From positions 124,001 through 188,000 of the forward strand of contig SAUG01000046.1 of the NCBI GenBank assembly GCA_011316305.1: a stretch of 64,000 nt of DNA, given 5' to 3'. The stretch comes from Rusavskia elegans. Taxonomy: Eukaryota; Ascomycota; Lecanoromycetes; Teloschistales; Teloschistaceae. The notes under the pieces were generated by a model that did not search any database, was not told the origin of the DNA, and worked only from the letters and a program-made list of their open reading frames with translations. Of the stretch, positions 22,600 through 32,075 are shown in pieces; the stretch's first letter is position 1; each line of letters begins with the position of its first letter. Made by a program: the position numbers and the translations under genes.

Positions 22600-24831
22600 T
22601 CAACATACCGCTCGGAGGAGTTCCACCTGCTGTTGAGTTCGCACAAAGACGTCTCGATACTGCTCCAGTGTCTCCTGGACAAAGTCGTTCCGACTCTTCC
22701 TACCCGCACAAATTTCTTTCATCTTGATCTCCATCTCCTTACGCAGAAAAGGTTTGCCCAGACTCGTGTCCAGACCGATGCTGTCGTAGCCTTCAATCAG
22801 TGCCACCCCGAGCGTTGTCGGGATGAATTGCTGAACCGAGCCACCTCCTCGTCCACCACGCCCTCCGCGCCCTCCGCGACCGCCTCTACCTGCTGCTTCA
22901 CCCCGACCTGCACCACCTCCGCCCTGCGTCATGACATACTCCCGCTCCTTGATCTTGGCAATGTGCTCCGCCATGGTTGCATCTGTACCAATGCCATTGG
23001 CATCCATCAGGCTGATGAGTTCCGGCTCCGTCAAGTAGCCGGGAGCGCTCGTCTCGCCATCGGTCATGTTGGCTTCGCTTGGCTCGAAGGTCTCGCCCAC
23101 CGTGAAGTGCGGAAGCTGCTGGCTGCTTTCCCACTTGTCATACGGATACACCAGGAGATAATTCTTCTGGAGGACCAAGAGCCCGTTGGCAGCAAACAGC
23201 TCACTTCCGTACTCGATCTCGACAGTGGTCGACTCGCCCTTGGCGTCATCGGAACAGCAAGCCAAGAACCTTCGGACGACGAATTCGTAGACCCTGCGTT
23301 CATCTTCTCCAAGTGATGCCGGTGCCACGTAGTTGACTGGATGGATCGGAGGATGCGCCTGGTCGTTGTTACGGCCTCCGCGCGGCTGTTGGAAAGCCCC
23401 ATTGAGCAGCCTAATTTCCACTGAGCAAGGTCGACCTCATGCATGATGAAAAAGGAGAGGGTCACCCTTGAGCATGCGGACCCCAAGCATTGTCCTGAGT
23501 CTGCTTCTCAACAAGTCTCATCAAATCCATACCCTTGTCGAACTGGTCCGTCTCCGTTCTCGGATAGCTGATCCAGCCTTTGTTGTACAAATCCTCGGCA
23601 ACCTGACGAGTCAGCAGCTGGGCTTCACGACCATGGCATCTCTGACCTTCATCACCCGCTGGCTGTCCATCCTGAGGAACCTGCTTCCAAGCTTCTGCAG
23701 CTCGACAGTGGTCAACGGCAATGGCCTCCATTTGCTCGTAGGTTTCTTCAGCAATTTCGTGACCTCGGCGAGCCGGGCAGCCAGACATCTCTCGAATAGT
23801 ACGACGACTGACATTCGATCAAAGAGGCGATGTCTTCGCCATGAGAAATTCACGTCCATGTCCTCACGACGATGCGTAACTTTGATACTCCAGAACTTCT
23901 CCGGTACGAAATTCTTAACCCGGAAATAGCGATCCACCACGAAGCCTAGCGTAGGAAATTGACAAGATCCTGCTGAAGGTCAAAGAACGATAGGCTAGGC
24001 TGGACATATCTCATGCCCTTACCATAGCTGATGATGCGTTGTTCTGCTAGTTCGCCCCCGAGTGCTTGGAGGGTCAGTGTGGTGAAGCGGGTGAAGACGA
24101 CACCCAGACGCAAATCCAATTCAATCCTCGCGGCAACCGCGCTGACTTGTCTATCGTCGAGGGGGACCGGGTTCTGGGCGGCTCGCAAAATATGCCTTGT
24201 TCCTCGACTTAGCAGGGAGCTCTCGGCGAGGCGGTGTTCGGGAGTCCCTACGCTCGTTCTGTATTACTGAATATTGCTCGCTTGACCTCGATTCCAGCCT
24301 TGCCTTCCAAGGCAGCTTGCCGTACCTCAGATCCAATGTGCTCTCCTTCTCGGTCACAATCGGTCCAGATGAACAGGGCCTTGGAGAATCTAGCTTGCTG
24401 AGTAATGTTTCTCGCAATCGGCTCTTTATCCTGAGTGTTATCGTAAGACGGTGGCCGATGTGCTCCATTCATTCAGAACAACCGACCTCAGCAACTTTAG
24501 TGATGACGGGAGCATCAAAAAGCTCACGGCAAGTAGAGATCTGCCATTTCTTGTACTGAGGTGGAAAGTCTGTACCGGTGAGATGACCAAGCACGCTGGT
24601 CATGGTGACAGAGCAATTGCCCCACGGAGGGCCAAATGCAAAATCAAACTCGTAGTTCTTGACATACTGGCTGCCTGGCACATTACGCTGAGACCGAATG
24701 AGATTAAGAGAAGCAAGAGATGATGGTGGGTGGTGGAAACCTACAGTATGGACCTGACCCCCGGACAGATGGCTGGCTACCGATTTGGCGATCGAAGGCT
24801 TCTCTGCAACGCAGAGAATTTTGGGAGCCAT
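22600..24831 (-). CDS. TOP3: DNA topoisomerase III
   Basis: Seven exons (24831-24745, 24687-24487, 24430-24252, 24195-24023, 23969-23647, 23602-23466, 23410-22600) give 636 residues in one frame. The N-terminal Toprim domain shows VAEKPSIAK with its catalytic Glu, and WTDCDREGEHIG. The active-site tyrosine is Tyr334 in GWISYPRTETDQF. Other type IA blocks include RNNDQAHPPIHP and GIGTDATMAEHI. An RG/RGG-rich insert of about 30 residues follows (from about residue 540), and the protein ends VELLRAVC. The enzyme passes single strands and, with a RecQ helicase and Rmi1, dissolves recombination intermediates. Each intron (44-57 nt) has GT..AG ends and restores conserved sequence, for example ERAHIL and SYGSCQFPTLGF. 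Length is close to yeast Top3. Confidence 0.95.
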
Positions 24832-25351
24832 GTAAAGGCAAGGCCTGTTTTGATATCACAGCCATACTTTACATCTTTCTCGATATAAAGTGAATGCATG
24901 CAAGACTGTTGTCTAATGATCGGATTCGAAGTTGTGTCGAAGGTGAGGCAGGCTGCCTCGGCTGGCGCGGAAATTCATCTCGAAAAAAGAGGCGCTAGAT
25001 AGCAGTAGGTAGTAGGTTAGGGGTGAGAACCCAGGACAATTCGTATGTAAATTGAACAGTTTTGATCGCATAAGCTGTCCGGCTTTGGTGTAATAGCCTG
25101 CGTGGTCTTCGACCATATTGTTTTTGGCTGCTGTTGGCGATTAATATGAAGAAGGGATTGCTAGACCCATCCGCTGCTGGGGTCTTACATTCAGGGGCTT
25201 TTCAGGCTGAAAGTATTTCGCTATAAGACACTACTCAGCAGCGGAAGAGAGAGTTACATCGATATTACAACATCTCAGAATTCCAGCGCACGATTCAATT
25301 TGTCAACGTTTTATAACCCACTGATATTGATACATGAACGCAAGTTTAGTA
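24832..25351. other. Intergenic between TOP3 and the F-box-like gene
   Basis: About 520 bp upstream of TOP3 and downstream of the next reverse-strand gene. It is moderately AT-rich. No coding feature is supported. Confidence 0.5.
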
Positions 25352-26407
25352 CTACTTCATTCTTTGAGACACGAGACCCATATCTCCAAGCAGCCACTTC
25401 GAGCTTGTGTCCGTAGCTGCTCTCTCAATCAAGGCCGGTACATTTTCAGCAAGGAGCCAATGCAGTCGCGGCTCAAGCGCCTCCAATCTTGGCCGGTCGT
25501 TGCGTAGTGTCATCAAGTTTTCCACATCATCCCGCCAGTATTGATCCGAGCTGATCAGATAGCTTTTGCCTTCCTGCCCCGTTCCGATGCCAATTCGACC
25601 CCCTGCCTGCACCAGGAGCGACATCGCTCTCAAGACAAAAAGACCGAGGTCGTTCTCCGGAAGTCCTGTGAGGATCAACTCGGAAAGTCCCTTGCTGCCG
25701 GTGCCGTTGTTCATACAATCGACGAGCATGTTGTCCACCGACTCGGCTAATAACGACATGCTATCGATGTCTTCGTCCCATTCGCATTGGTATCCCCGAG
25801 TCACACCGCAGTAGTCGATCCGTAACGTCGTCAGATTTCGAAAATGCCGAAGCCAGTAGAGACAAATCACAGCCGCTCGGTGAGGGAATTGACTGTCTGT
25901 GCGGCAGATTGGGCGTAACACAAGTCTCTTGATTTGCGAGAACTTTTTGCCCATTCCACCCTCGCATTGCCAGATGTCGGGTGGCCCGTTGCAGGTATAA
26001 GCGAACTGATTGCGAGACAGAAGTAATTTGGTACCTTCGTAGTGGAAGGCCTTGCAGGTGCGAAGAATTCCCACGTTGATCCGGTGTTGTCCACTAACCT
26101 CACCACCAACGAGTGAGATGCGATTGGTCTTGGGTATGCCGGCGTTGAGCAGCGGTAGAGAAGAAACAACACAGTGCCAAAGCACACGGAGCTGGAGCTC
26201 GGTTGGGAGCTTGGTTAGAGGGAACTTCAAGGATTCGGCAGGGTCGTCGTCCTCCTGGATTTGCGATAATCTTGTGTCGTTCGTTGGTCTCAGGAAGAAA
26301 GGGCTCTCGACCAGAACGGTTGCAGACGGTGTAACGAGAGGGAGGTTGGTTGAGAAGTCCTGAGCGTGTTGCATTATTCCGCCACCAAGCCCCTGTATTT
26401 TCAGCAT
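25352..26407 (-). CDS. 2EXR/F-box-like fungal protein
   Basis: A single exon encodes 351 residues. After a variable N-terminus, FPLTKLPTELQLRVLWHCV (about residues 62-80) is an F-box/2EXR-type helix pair. An INVGILRTCKAFHYEGTKLL block (about 110-130), typical of the large fungal 2EXR family, follows, then NQFAYTCNG. The remainder predicts a mixed alpha/beta fold without catalytic motifs. These proteins are thought to act as substrate adaptors or to be of unknown function, and I cannot assign a partner. The first Met (MLKIQGLGGG) is plausible, but MQHAQDF at residue 12 is an alternative start. Confidence 0.7.
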   Translation of the reverse strand: MLKIQGLGGGIMQHAQDFSTNLPLVTPSATVLVESPFFLRPTNDTRLSQIQEDDDPAESLKFPLTKLPTELQLRVLWHCVVSSLPLLNAGIPKTNRISLVGGEVSGQHRINVGILRTCKAFHYEGTKLLLSRNQFAYTCNGPPDIWQCEGGMGKKFSQIKRLVLRPICRTDSQFPHRAAVICLYWLRHFRNLTTLRIDYCGVTRGYQCEWDEDIDSMSLLAESVDNMLVDCMNNGTGSKGLSELILTGLPENDLGLFVLRAMSLLVQAGGRIGIGTGQEGKSYLISSDQYWRDDVENLMTLRNDRPRLEALEPRLHWLLAENVPALIERAATDTSSKWLLGDMGLVSQRMK

Positions 26408-27934
26408 CTCTGCTTTGTGCTTTGAACTAGCCGTGACACATCTATTGCAAGGTCTTCTGACAGCTCCTGGCGAGGATGGGAGGACGATGCTGGATTCTTG
26501 GTTTCATTCGACGCGAAGATTTTTAGCCAAGGATAACTGGGCTCAGCCTCATCTGGGCCTTATTAGAACAGGTAGTCTCAATGCATTATGGTCAGAAACA
26601 TACCTCATAATCCACCAAAAGTATTCGCGGTGGTAAGCTACATGACAGAACTCTCCACCAGCAGAGAGTTTGTGTGCGTTTGAACAATTCTTGACCGATC
26701 GGCGTGACTGGGAAGCAAAACTCAATGCAGAGGAGATAGCTCAGGCGACCGCATACTTTGATTTGGATGGCAGTGTGGAGACTCCAAACAACGAGCAAAC
26801 AAGGTCCATCCCTCTGCAAAAAACGGAAGGAGAGAACTGAAGCACTTAAGGACCCTTGAAGAACCTCTTCCACCGACCTCAAGCGCCATTCTCTCGGCGT
26901 CCTACCGACCGCATAAGCTTCCGCAGCCAAGCTCAAAACGAATGTGGAGAAGGCGTCCAAGGTGGGGGGCTGTGTTCTTTGAAAGCTCGATACACGGAGC
27001 CGACGTTCTTGGACGGAAGAGGAGCTGATCCTCGGAAGATGACACATGGCAGCCTTGTGTGCCGCTCCACATCTAGCAGAAGCTACCGAGGTGGTTCAGC
27101 TCGTCTAATTCTGCCAGAGCATGGCGCCGCCTTGTGCATTGACCCCAGAGATACACGCAATCGTGCTGCATGTACAACCAAATTTCTCGTCTCTCTTGCT
27201 TTCTTATTCGTCGACGATCCTGCGGCTTGCAGAGGTGGCAGTCTGACGGTACGGAGGTAGTAGCACGCGAGCCCCTTGTGCCCAGAGTGGGATGGACCTG
27301 TAAGGGCGAGGCATGTGCTGCGCATTGGGATCGTTGTCTTCTTGTATGCCGACTCCAATCGGAGACCTGGGCCAGATCATGGCATCCGCTTGAGAGGGAG
27401 GCCTGACAGACAGCAAGATGTACACGAGGCATTTGCACGTGACGAAGCGTACATCTTCAACCGGAAGGCTTGTCGCCGACGACATGTTTCGACTGGATGG
27501 ATCTTCGTGTCTCTTGCTCACACCAGTCTACCTGTCCATATCCACATTTCCGAAGTCGACCGTCATCTGCAACACCGTCCCCAACGTCATCCCAACAGCC
27601 AAGGTGGGGAGCAGAGTGCGTGGCAGAGGGTGGAGAATAATATCATTGTGGGGTTGCTTGAGCTTCGAGCGAGCAATGGTAGTAAAGGCAGGCATTTTAA
27701 AATATTTACTGGCAGAAGATGATGAGGTTTGGGAGAAGATTTGGCGAAGGACATTGGGGGGAAGAACAATCGGCTTGGGAGTCGACGGAGGGGTTCAGAC
27801 GGGCGACAGGAGACAGGTCTATAACTACCATTGTCGAGGAACAAGAAGTGGGCGAAAGTAATGTTCAGGAAGAGTAGATATAGACGGCAATTAGGTTTAT
27901 ACGATGACATTAATTACATATCAACCGTCCTCCA
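26408..27934. other. 1.5-kb interval without a recognisable gene
   Basis: Overlapping open frames of 100-150 codons occur on both strands (26,592-27,047 reverse; 27,276-27,722 and 27,418-27,861 forward). None shows a domain, and I found no splice pattern joining them into a conserved protein. High GC content explains several long chance frames. It contains at least the promoter of the F-box-like gene and the 3' flank of PFF1; a lineage-specific or decayed gene remains possible. Confidence 0.4.
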
Positions 27935-30900
27935 TCAAGTGAGAAAACTTTTACTCCCTTCCACCAAGCCATCCTTCGCGTTTGATATCGCCACCCATGC
28001 TGGTACAAATTTCCACGCTTCGTCAAGAGCAGGAATAACCCCTGAATCATTGGCATCGCTCCATAGACAGATAACTCTGCCATTTAAGCCTTGCCTTTTT
28101 CGCTGCTGTTTCTTCATACCGACTGGAATGGAGAATTCTTCATCCCCCCAATGAACTCTCACATGCCATGGCTTTCCCCACGTCCGACTCCATAGTCTGA
28201 TCTCCTTACTACCCTCCCTTGGCACCTTTTCAGATTTCTCTTCCGGTGCCGCGCCCTTCACGTCGAAGTCGGAGATAGGGCTATCGAACTCAATCTTGCA
28301 AGCTCTAGTGTTCTTCCCAAAAAGAGTGACATGTACCTCGTTACGCGTTGTGTTGGTGGTGCGCGATACGTTGAAGTAGAGCCAATCTGCGTAGCCAAAC
28401 TGTGGTGGTATACCTAGACCTGGCGGAGGGCTTGGGACTACTTTCGGTGGAAGGCCATGCCAGCTGCATTGCTGGAGGCCGGTTCGCAGGGTGCTGTCAA
28501 TGCAAACAATCTCTTGGCCAGCCGTACTCGGAAGAGATGCTGCAATATCCTGTAGGAGTGAACCGTCCTTGATACCGGTAAGGGACACCGTATTGATGCC
28601 TGTGTCCAGGTCGACGCGCTGATCAAAGTAGACCTTGAGCCTGTTGTTTGCTGAGAATGGGAATGCCACTAGATTGTAGATGAGAGTGCCAATGAAGACG
28701 AGAAGAAGGAAGATTGGGATATGGTATGTATAGCGATGGATGAAGGGTGAGACGGGTATCAAAAGGAGGATGGTGAAGATGGCAATGGCGAAGTATGGTA
28801 GCATGACGGAGCTACCGTCAGCGAGCGTCTGATATACAGAACTCGTGAGGAACAAAGCGACCTCGCCCGTTAGGATGATGGGGATAATGCTGAGGAGTAG
28901 GAATTGAAGGACCCAGGGCCAGGTCAGAAGAGACCAGCTCCATGCCTGTTCACCGAGATATACCTTCCGCTCCTTGCCTTCATCGATCGCTTCAGCTTCA
29001 TTTGTGTCCGGATTCTGATGACGATAGTGGGCAAAAGTCGTTTGGCGGTCATGGCGAAGGAGCGAGGTTGTCTCTGTAGCTTCTTCGTCTTCTCCAGCAG
29101 GCTGCTCTTCATTAGTGTTATCGGGTCGCTGCTGCTCTTCCGACGACCGAGCCAGACGCTGACCACTCGAAATGCTTTGAGATCGACGGCTTGGGTTTCG
29201 CCCATCGTCAGACGGACTTACTTCCTCTGCATAATCGGACTTCCGTGGTAGACTAAATAATTCCAGGAATCCAAATGTGGTAGCTAAGAAAATGGCCGCG
29301 AAATAGAACACTAGAAAGTAACCGCCAGCAATGTTCTCCCGCTTCTCCAGAACAGTAACTCCCAAGAGAATGATCCAACTGACGAACGATAACCATAGCA
29401 GGGAATACAAGCGAGTGAGCGCTGAGGGTCTCAAGAAGTCGGCAGCACATGACACGAACCAAGCGACAAAAACCCAAGCAGATAGCATCATACTCCAAAC
29501 AGCGTAAGGGCTGCTATATACAATATAAGGGTTGAGCTTGACAACTAGGAATGCCAATCCTATGACAGCTGCGGAGGCTAGCACGACAAGAAGAGGATAC
29601 TGGAAGAAGCCCTTCCAGCCATGAAGAAGAACTGATTCGTCGCCCTCGCCGCGTTGTACTTGCTTTTTCCGACCGAAGATGTAGAGCTTGTCCACCTTGT
29701 ACAGTACAGTGCCAATGATGATCAGAGTCAGGGGGGCAACAACCAGCAAAGTGATGGACACGGCAAACAAGATGCGGAGCTTGAAAACCGCCAGGATCTG
29801 GCCGAATAGATCGAACCAAACCGAGGCGGACCCTTTGCCGTCAAAGCTTTGACTATCAGACGATAGTGCTTCCAGAGTCGAAATGGCAGCTGATAGCATA
29901 TGCCAAACGGAGTCAATGCTGGTGTGCCTTGCATCATCCCGATCAGTATGATAACTTGCTCTCGGCTCAAAGAATGCCACATCAAGCCCACGCAAGCCCA
30001 GTCTCTCAGTGAAGACGCGATAGTCCGTTTCGCTTTTGATAATGCCTCTTTTGAACGCATCACCACTCAACACAGACGCAAACGGGTGTTTGCTTTTCTG
30101 ATAGGCCTTTGTGACCTCGGTATCGGTGCTTCGAAACATGACAGCCCTCCCTCCTGCACCGGCACCTTCGAGATTGAGGAAGGTTTTTGGGAAATTAGCC
30201 AGGGGGTGTTTTCGAAAAGCTTGAGCTCCGTTGAGGTAATCCTCCTCGCCGTTATTAAATAGTGCCACGATGCCCTTCTTTGGCTTATGTCCTTTAGAAG
30301 TAAAGTATTTCATGAGCTGAAGGATGGTCACGACGCCTACTCCGTCATCGGAAGCTCCATAACCGGTAGAGACGCTGTCGTAGTGAGCGTTGACAAGAAC
30401 ACCTCCTTTCTCCGGCGGTTCCTGACCAGTGGTCCACCAATCCCCGTCACCATCTTCCGATCCGCGTATGTAGACGATGATGTTAGTCCCTTCGAAGTAC
30501 ACACTTAGGCCAGGCTCGCTGAGCTTCTTCCCTTCGCTTGAGAATGTGACATTGGCTGTCACGTCGGAGAAGACAACAGCAGGGCTCTGCTTGGCAACAG
30601 ATGCCCGAAACCGATCGTCGTGGAGATATCTTGATCGATCGAACATCAATCCTCTCGTACTTTCAGCAAGTATCCGCTCGATCCTCCGTAGCAGCCAATC
30701 TCTTGTCTCGTCGTTCCGACGGCTATTGTACGGGTGAAAGCCGCCGCTGATGTATTGAAGATCGAGCCATGCTTCTGTAAGATTGACCCCTGAGATTGGA
30801 GTCGGACTTCTCGGGGCGCTTGGCACGACAAGATGCGTCACCAGGAGAGCAACAAACAATGCCGTGTATACGAGAGAGCTGATGATTGTGACTGGGAGAG

Positions 30901-30937
30901 GTGTGAAGCCGATCGGGTTGGAGAACGCCCTCTTCAT
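27935..30937 (-). CDS. PFF1: Vacuolar membrane protease, M28 family
   Basis: One uninterrupted exon encodes 1000 residues. A first membrane helix (about 15-38) leads into a lumenal M28 metallopeptidase domain. Zinc-site residues are visible: His185 and Asp187 in NAHYDSVSTGYGASDDG with Asp197, Glu231/232 in NNGEED, Glu257 in NLEGAGAGG, and His330 in SYHTDRDD. At least eight more membrane segments follow, interrupted by a Ser/Glu-rich loop around 575-650, and a lumenal C-terminal domain ends the protein. Order and length match fungal Pff1, a multispanning vacuolar peptidase. The substrate is unknown even in yeast. It has no introns despite its length. Confidence 0.95.
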   Translation of the reverse strand: MKRAFSNPIGFTPLPVTIISSLVYTALFVALLVTHLVVPSAPRSPTPISGVNLTEAWLDLQYISGGFHPYNSRRNDETRDWLLRRIERILAESTRGLMFDRSRYLHDDRFRASVAKQSPAVVFSDVTANVTFSSEGKKLSEPGLSVYFEGTNIIVYIRGSEDGDGDWWTTGQEPPEKGGVLVNAHYDSVSTGYGASDDGVGVVTILQLMKYFTSKGHKPKKGIVALFNNGEEDYLNGAQAFRKHPLANFPKTFLNLEGAGAGGRAVMFRSTDTEVTKAYQKSKHPFASVLSGDAFKRGIIKSETDYRVFTERLGLRGLDVAFFEPRASYHTDRDDARHTSIDSVWHMLSAAISTLEALSSDSQSFDGKGSASVWFDLFGQILAVFKLRILFAVSITLLVVAPLTLIIIGTVLYKVDKLYIFGRKKQVQRGEGDESVLLHGWKGFFQYPLLVVLASAAVIGLAFLVVKLNPYIVYSSPYAVWSMMLSAWVFVAWFVSCAADFLRPSALTRLYSLLWLSFVSWIILLGVTVLEKRENIAGGYFLVFYFAAIFLATTFGFLELFSLPRKSDYAEEVSPSDDGRNPSRRSQSISSGQRLARSSEEQQRPDNTNEEQPAGEDEEATETTSLLRHDRQTTFAHYRHQNPDTNEAEAIDEGKERKVYLGEQAWSWSLLTWPWVLQFLLLSIIPIILTGEVALFLTSSVYQTLADGSSVMLPYFAIAIFTILLLIPVSPFIHRYTYHIPIFLLLVFIGTLIYNLVAFPFSANNRLKVYFDQRVDLDTGINTVSLTGIKDGSLLQDIAASLPSTAGQEIVCIDSTLRTGLQQCSWHGLPPKVVPSPPPGLGIPPQFGYADWLYFNVSRTTNTTRNEVHVTLFGKNTRACKIEFDSPISDFDVKGAAPEEKSEKVPREGSKEIRLWSRTWGKPWHVRVHWGDEEFSIPVGMKKQQRKRQGLNGRVICLWSDANDSGVIPALDEAWKFVPAWVAISNAKDGLVEGSKSFLT

Positions 30938-32075
30938 ATTGCCGCGAACAATGCGTCCCGCTTTTCTTGTAACGACAGTCAGAGCATACTGCTGAGATCA
31001 ATAAGGAATCAGTCCACGGCCACGTAGGGTATCAATAAATATCCGCTTCGAGATTGCGTGTGGCTGTAGGAGCCAAGATTGGGGTGCTTAAGCCAAAGCT
31101 CTCCGAGGCAGAATCAGGTAGTAAACAATCAGACGATCATGTACTCGGGTGGGGATTGATCTGGGGGCGACGCAAGACTGGTCCGAGGCGTTTGGAAACA
31201 GTATGTACTACAACAGTGGAGAAGGCGACAGGAAATCAGTAATATGTACACAAATTCTCCACTCCAAAATATGTTATCGTCTCACGTCCAGTCAGTCCTC
31301 GAAGCTCGTGAGTTCGTCGTTGCCAAAAACCCCACCCATGAGCTAATTCATTCTGCCGTCCCAAGGCGGTGAACAGCTGTCCGCCCCTTTTTACTCGACA
31401 CCTCTGCTCTTGATCTGTTGTTATCTGATGCCCAGGACGCGGCGACATGAATATGGCCGGCAAAGTCAATTGACATTGTTGCAACCCGATCCATTGCAGT
31501 CGTACGCATGATCTGATCCATCTATCTATCGACCATGATAACGTCAAATGCATAGAGAGCATGGACTCTCATGCCTACGATGATGATACGGAGTACTTCC
31601 AACATAACTGTCTTGCGTAATGCCCTCCAAGCATTCCACAACGCCCACATCTCGTTTGCAGCTATCATGTTTACTCATATATGTCGACCGTTGCTGCCGT
31701 CCTTTCTTGCCTCGTCTGCTCGGGCAACGACGGCAACATTTCCTACTCGTCAACATGTCCCCTCGCCGGCGGTCGAGCCCTTGAAGAGATCTCCCTTTCC
31801 TGGCGGCTTCAACACCGTCGTTCTCCGATTCAAGTCAACTGGACGCTCTCGCATGACTCCTGTCGCTGATTGACTGGCTGCTGTTGCATTGTCCGCCATC
31901 GACGCGTCAACCGAATCGCGACGGAAGTCTCGTATTGCCCGTGTTTCACTCAACCTCACGAACTCATGGCTGGCGTTTGCCTTGAGTCTTCGCCGTCACG
32001 CTCAGGGCTGGCCGACAGTCTGCGAGTGTGACCTTCGTTGAAAAGATAGTACGTTGTTTTCATGATTCAATCATC
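30938..32075. other. Intergenic between PFF1 and the phosphatase gene
   Basis: About 1.1 kb, upstream of PFF1 and downstream of the phosphatase. Small frames such as 31,571-31,873 (forward) and 31,750-31,959 (reverse) overlap each other and lack support. I see no RNA gene or repeat. Confidence 0.45.

Noticed and set aside
22561..22602. Possible longer C-terminus of Top3 in a shifted frame
   Set aside because: The only GT..AG that would reach it is 19 nt, too short for an intron.
26592..27047. 151-codon reverse frame
   Set aside because: No domain, no conserved splice extension, and competing forward frames over the same DNA.
31571..31873. 100-codon forward frame with a vaguely mitochondrial-looking Arg/Ser-rich sequence
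   Set aside because: Overlaps reverse frames of similar quality; no family features or promoter support.
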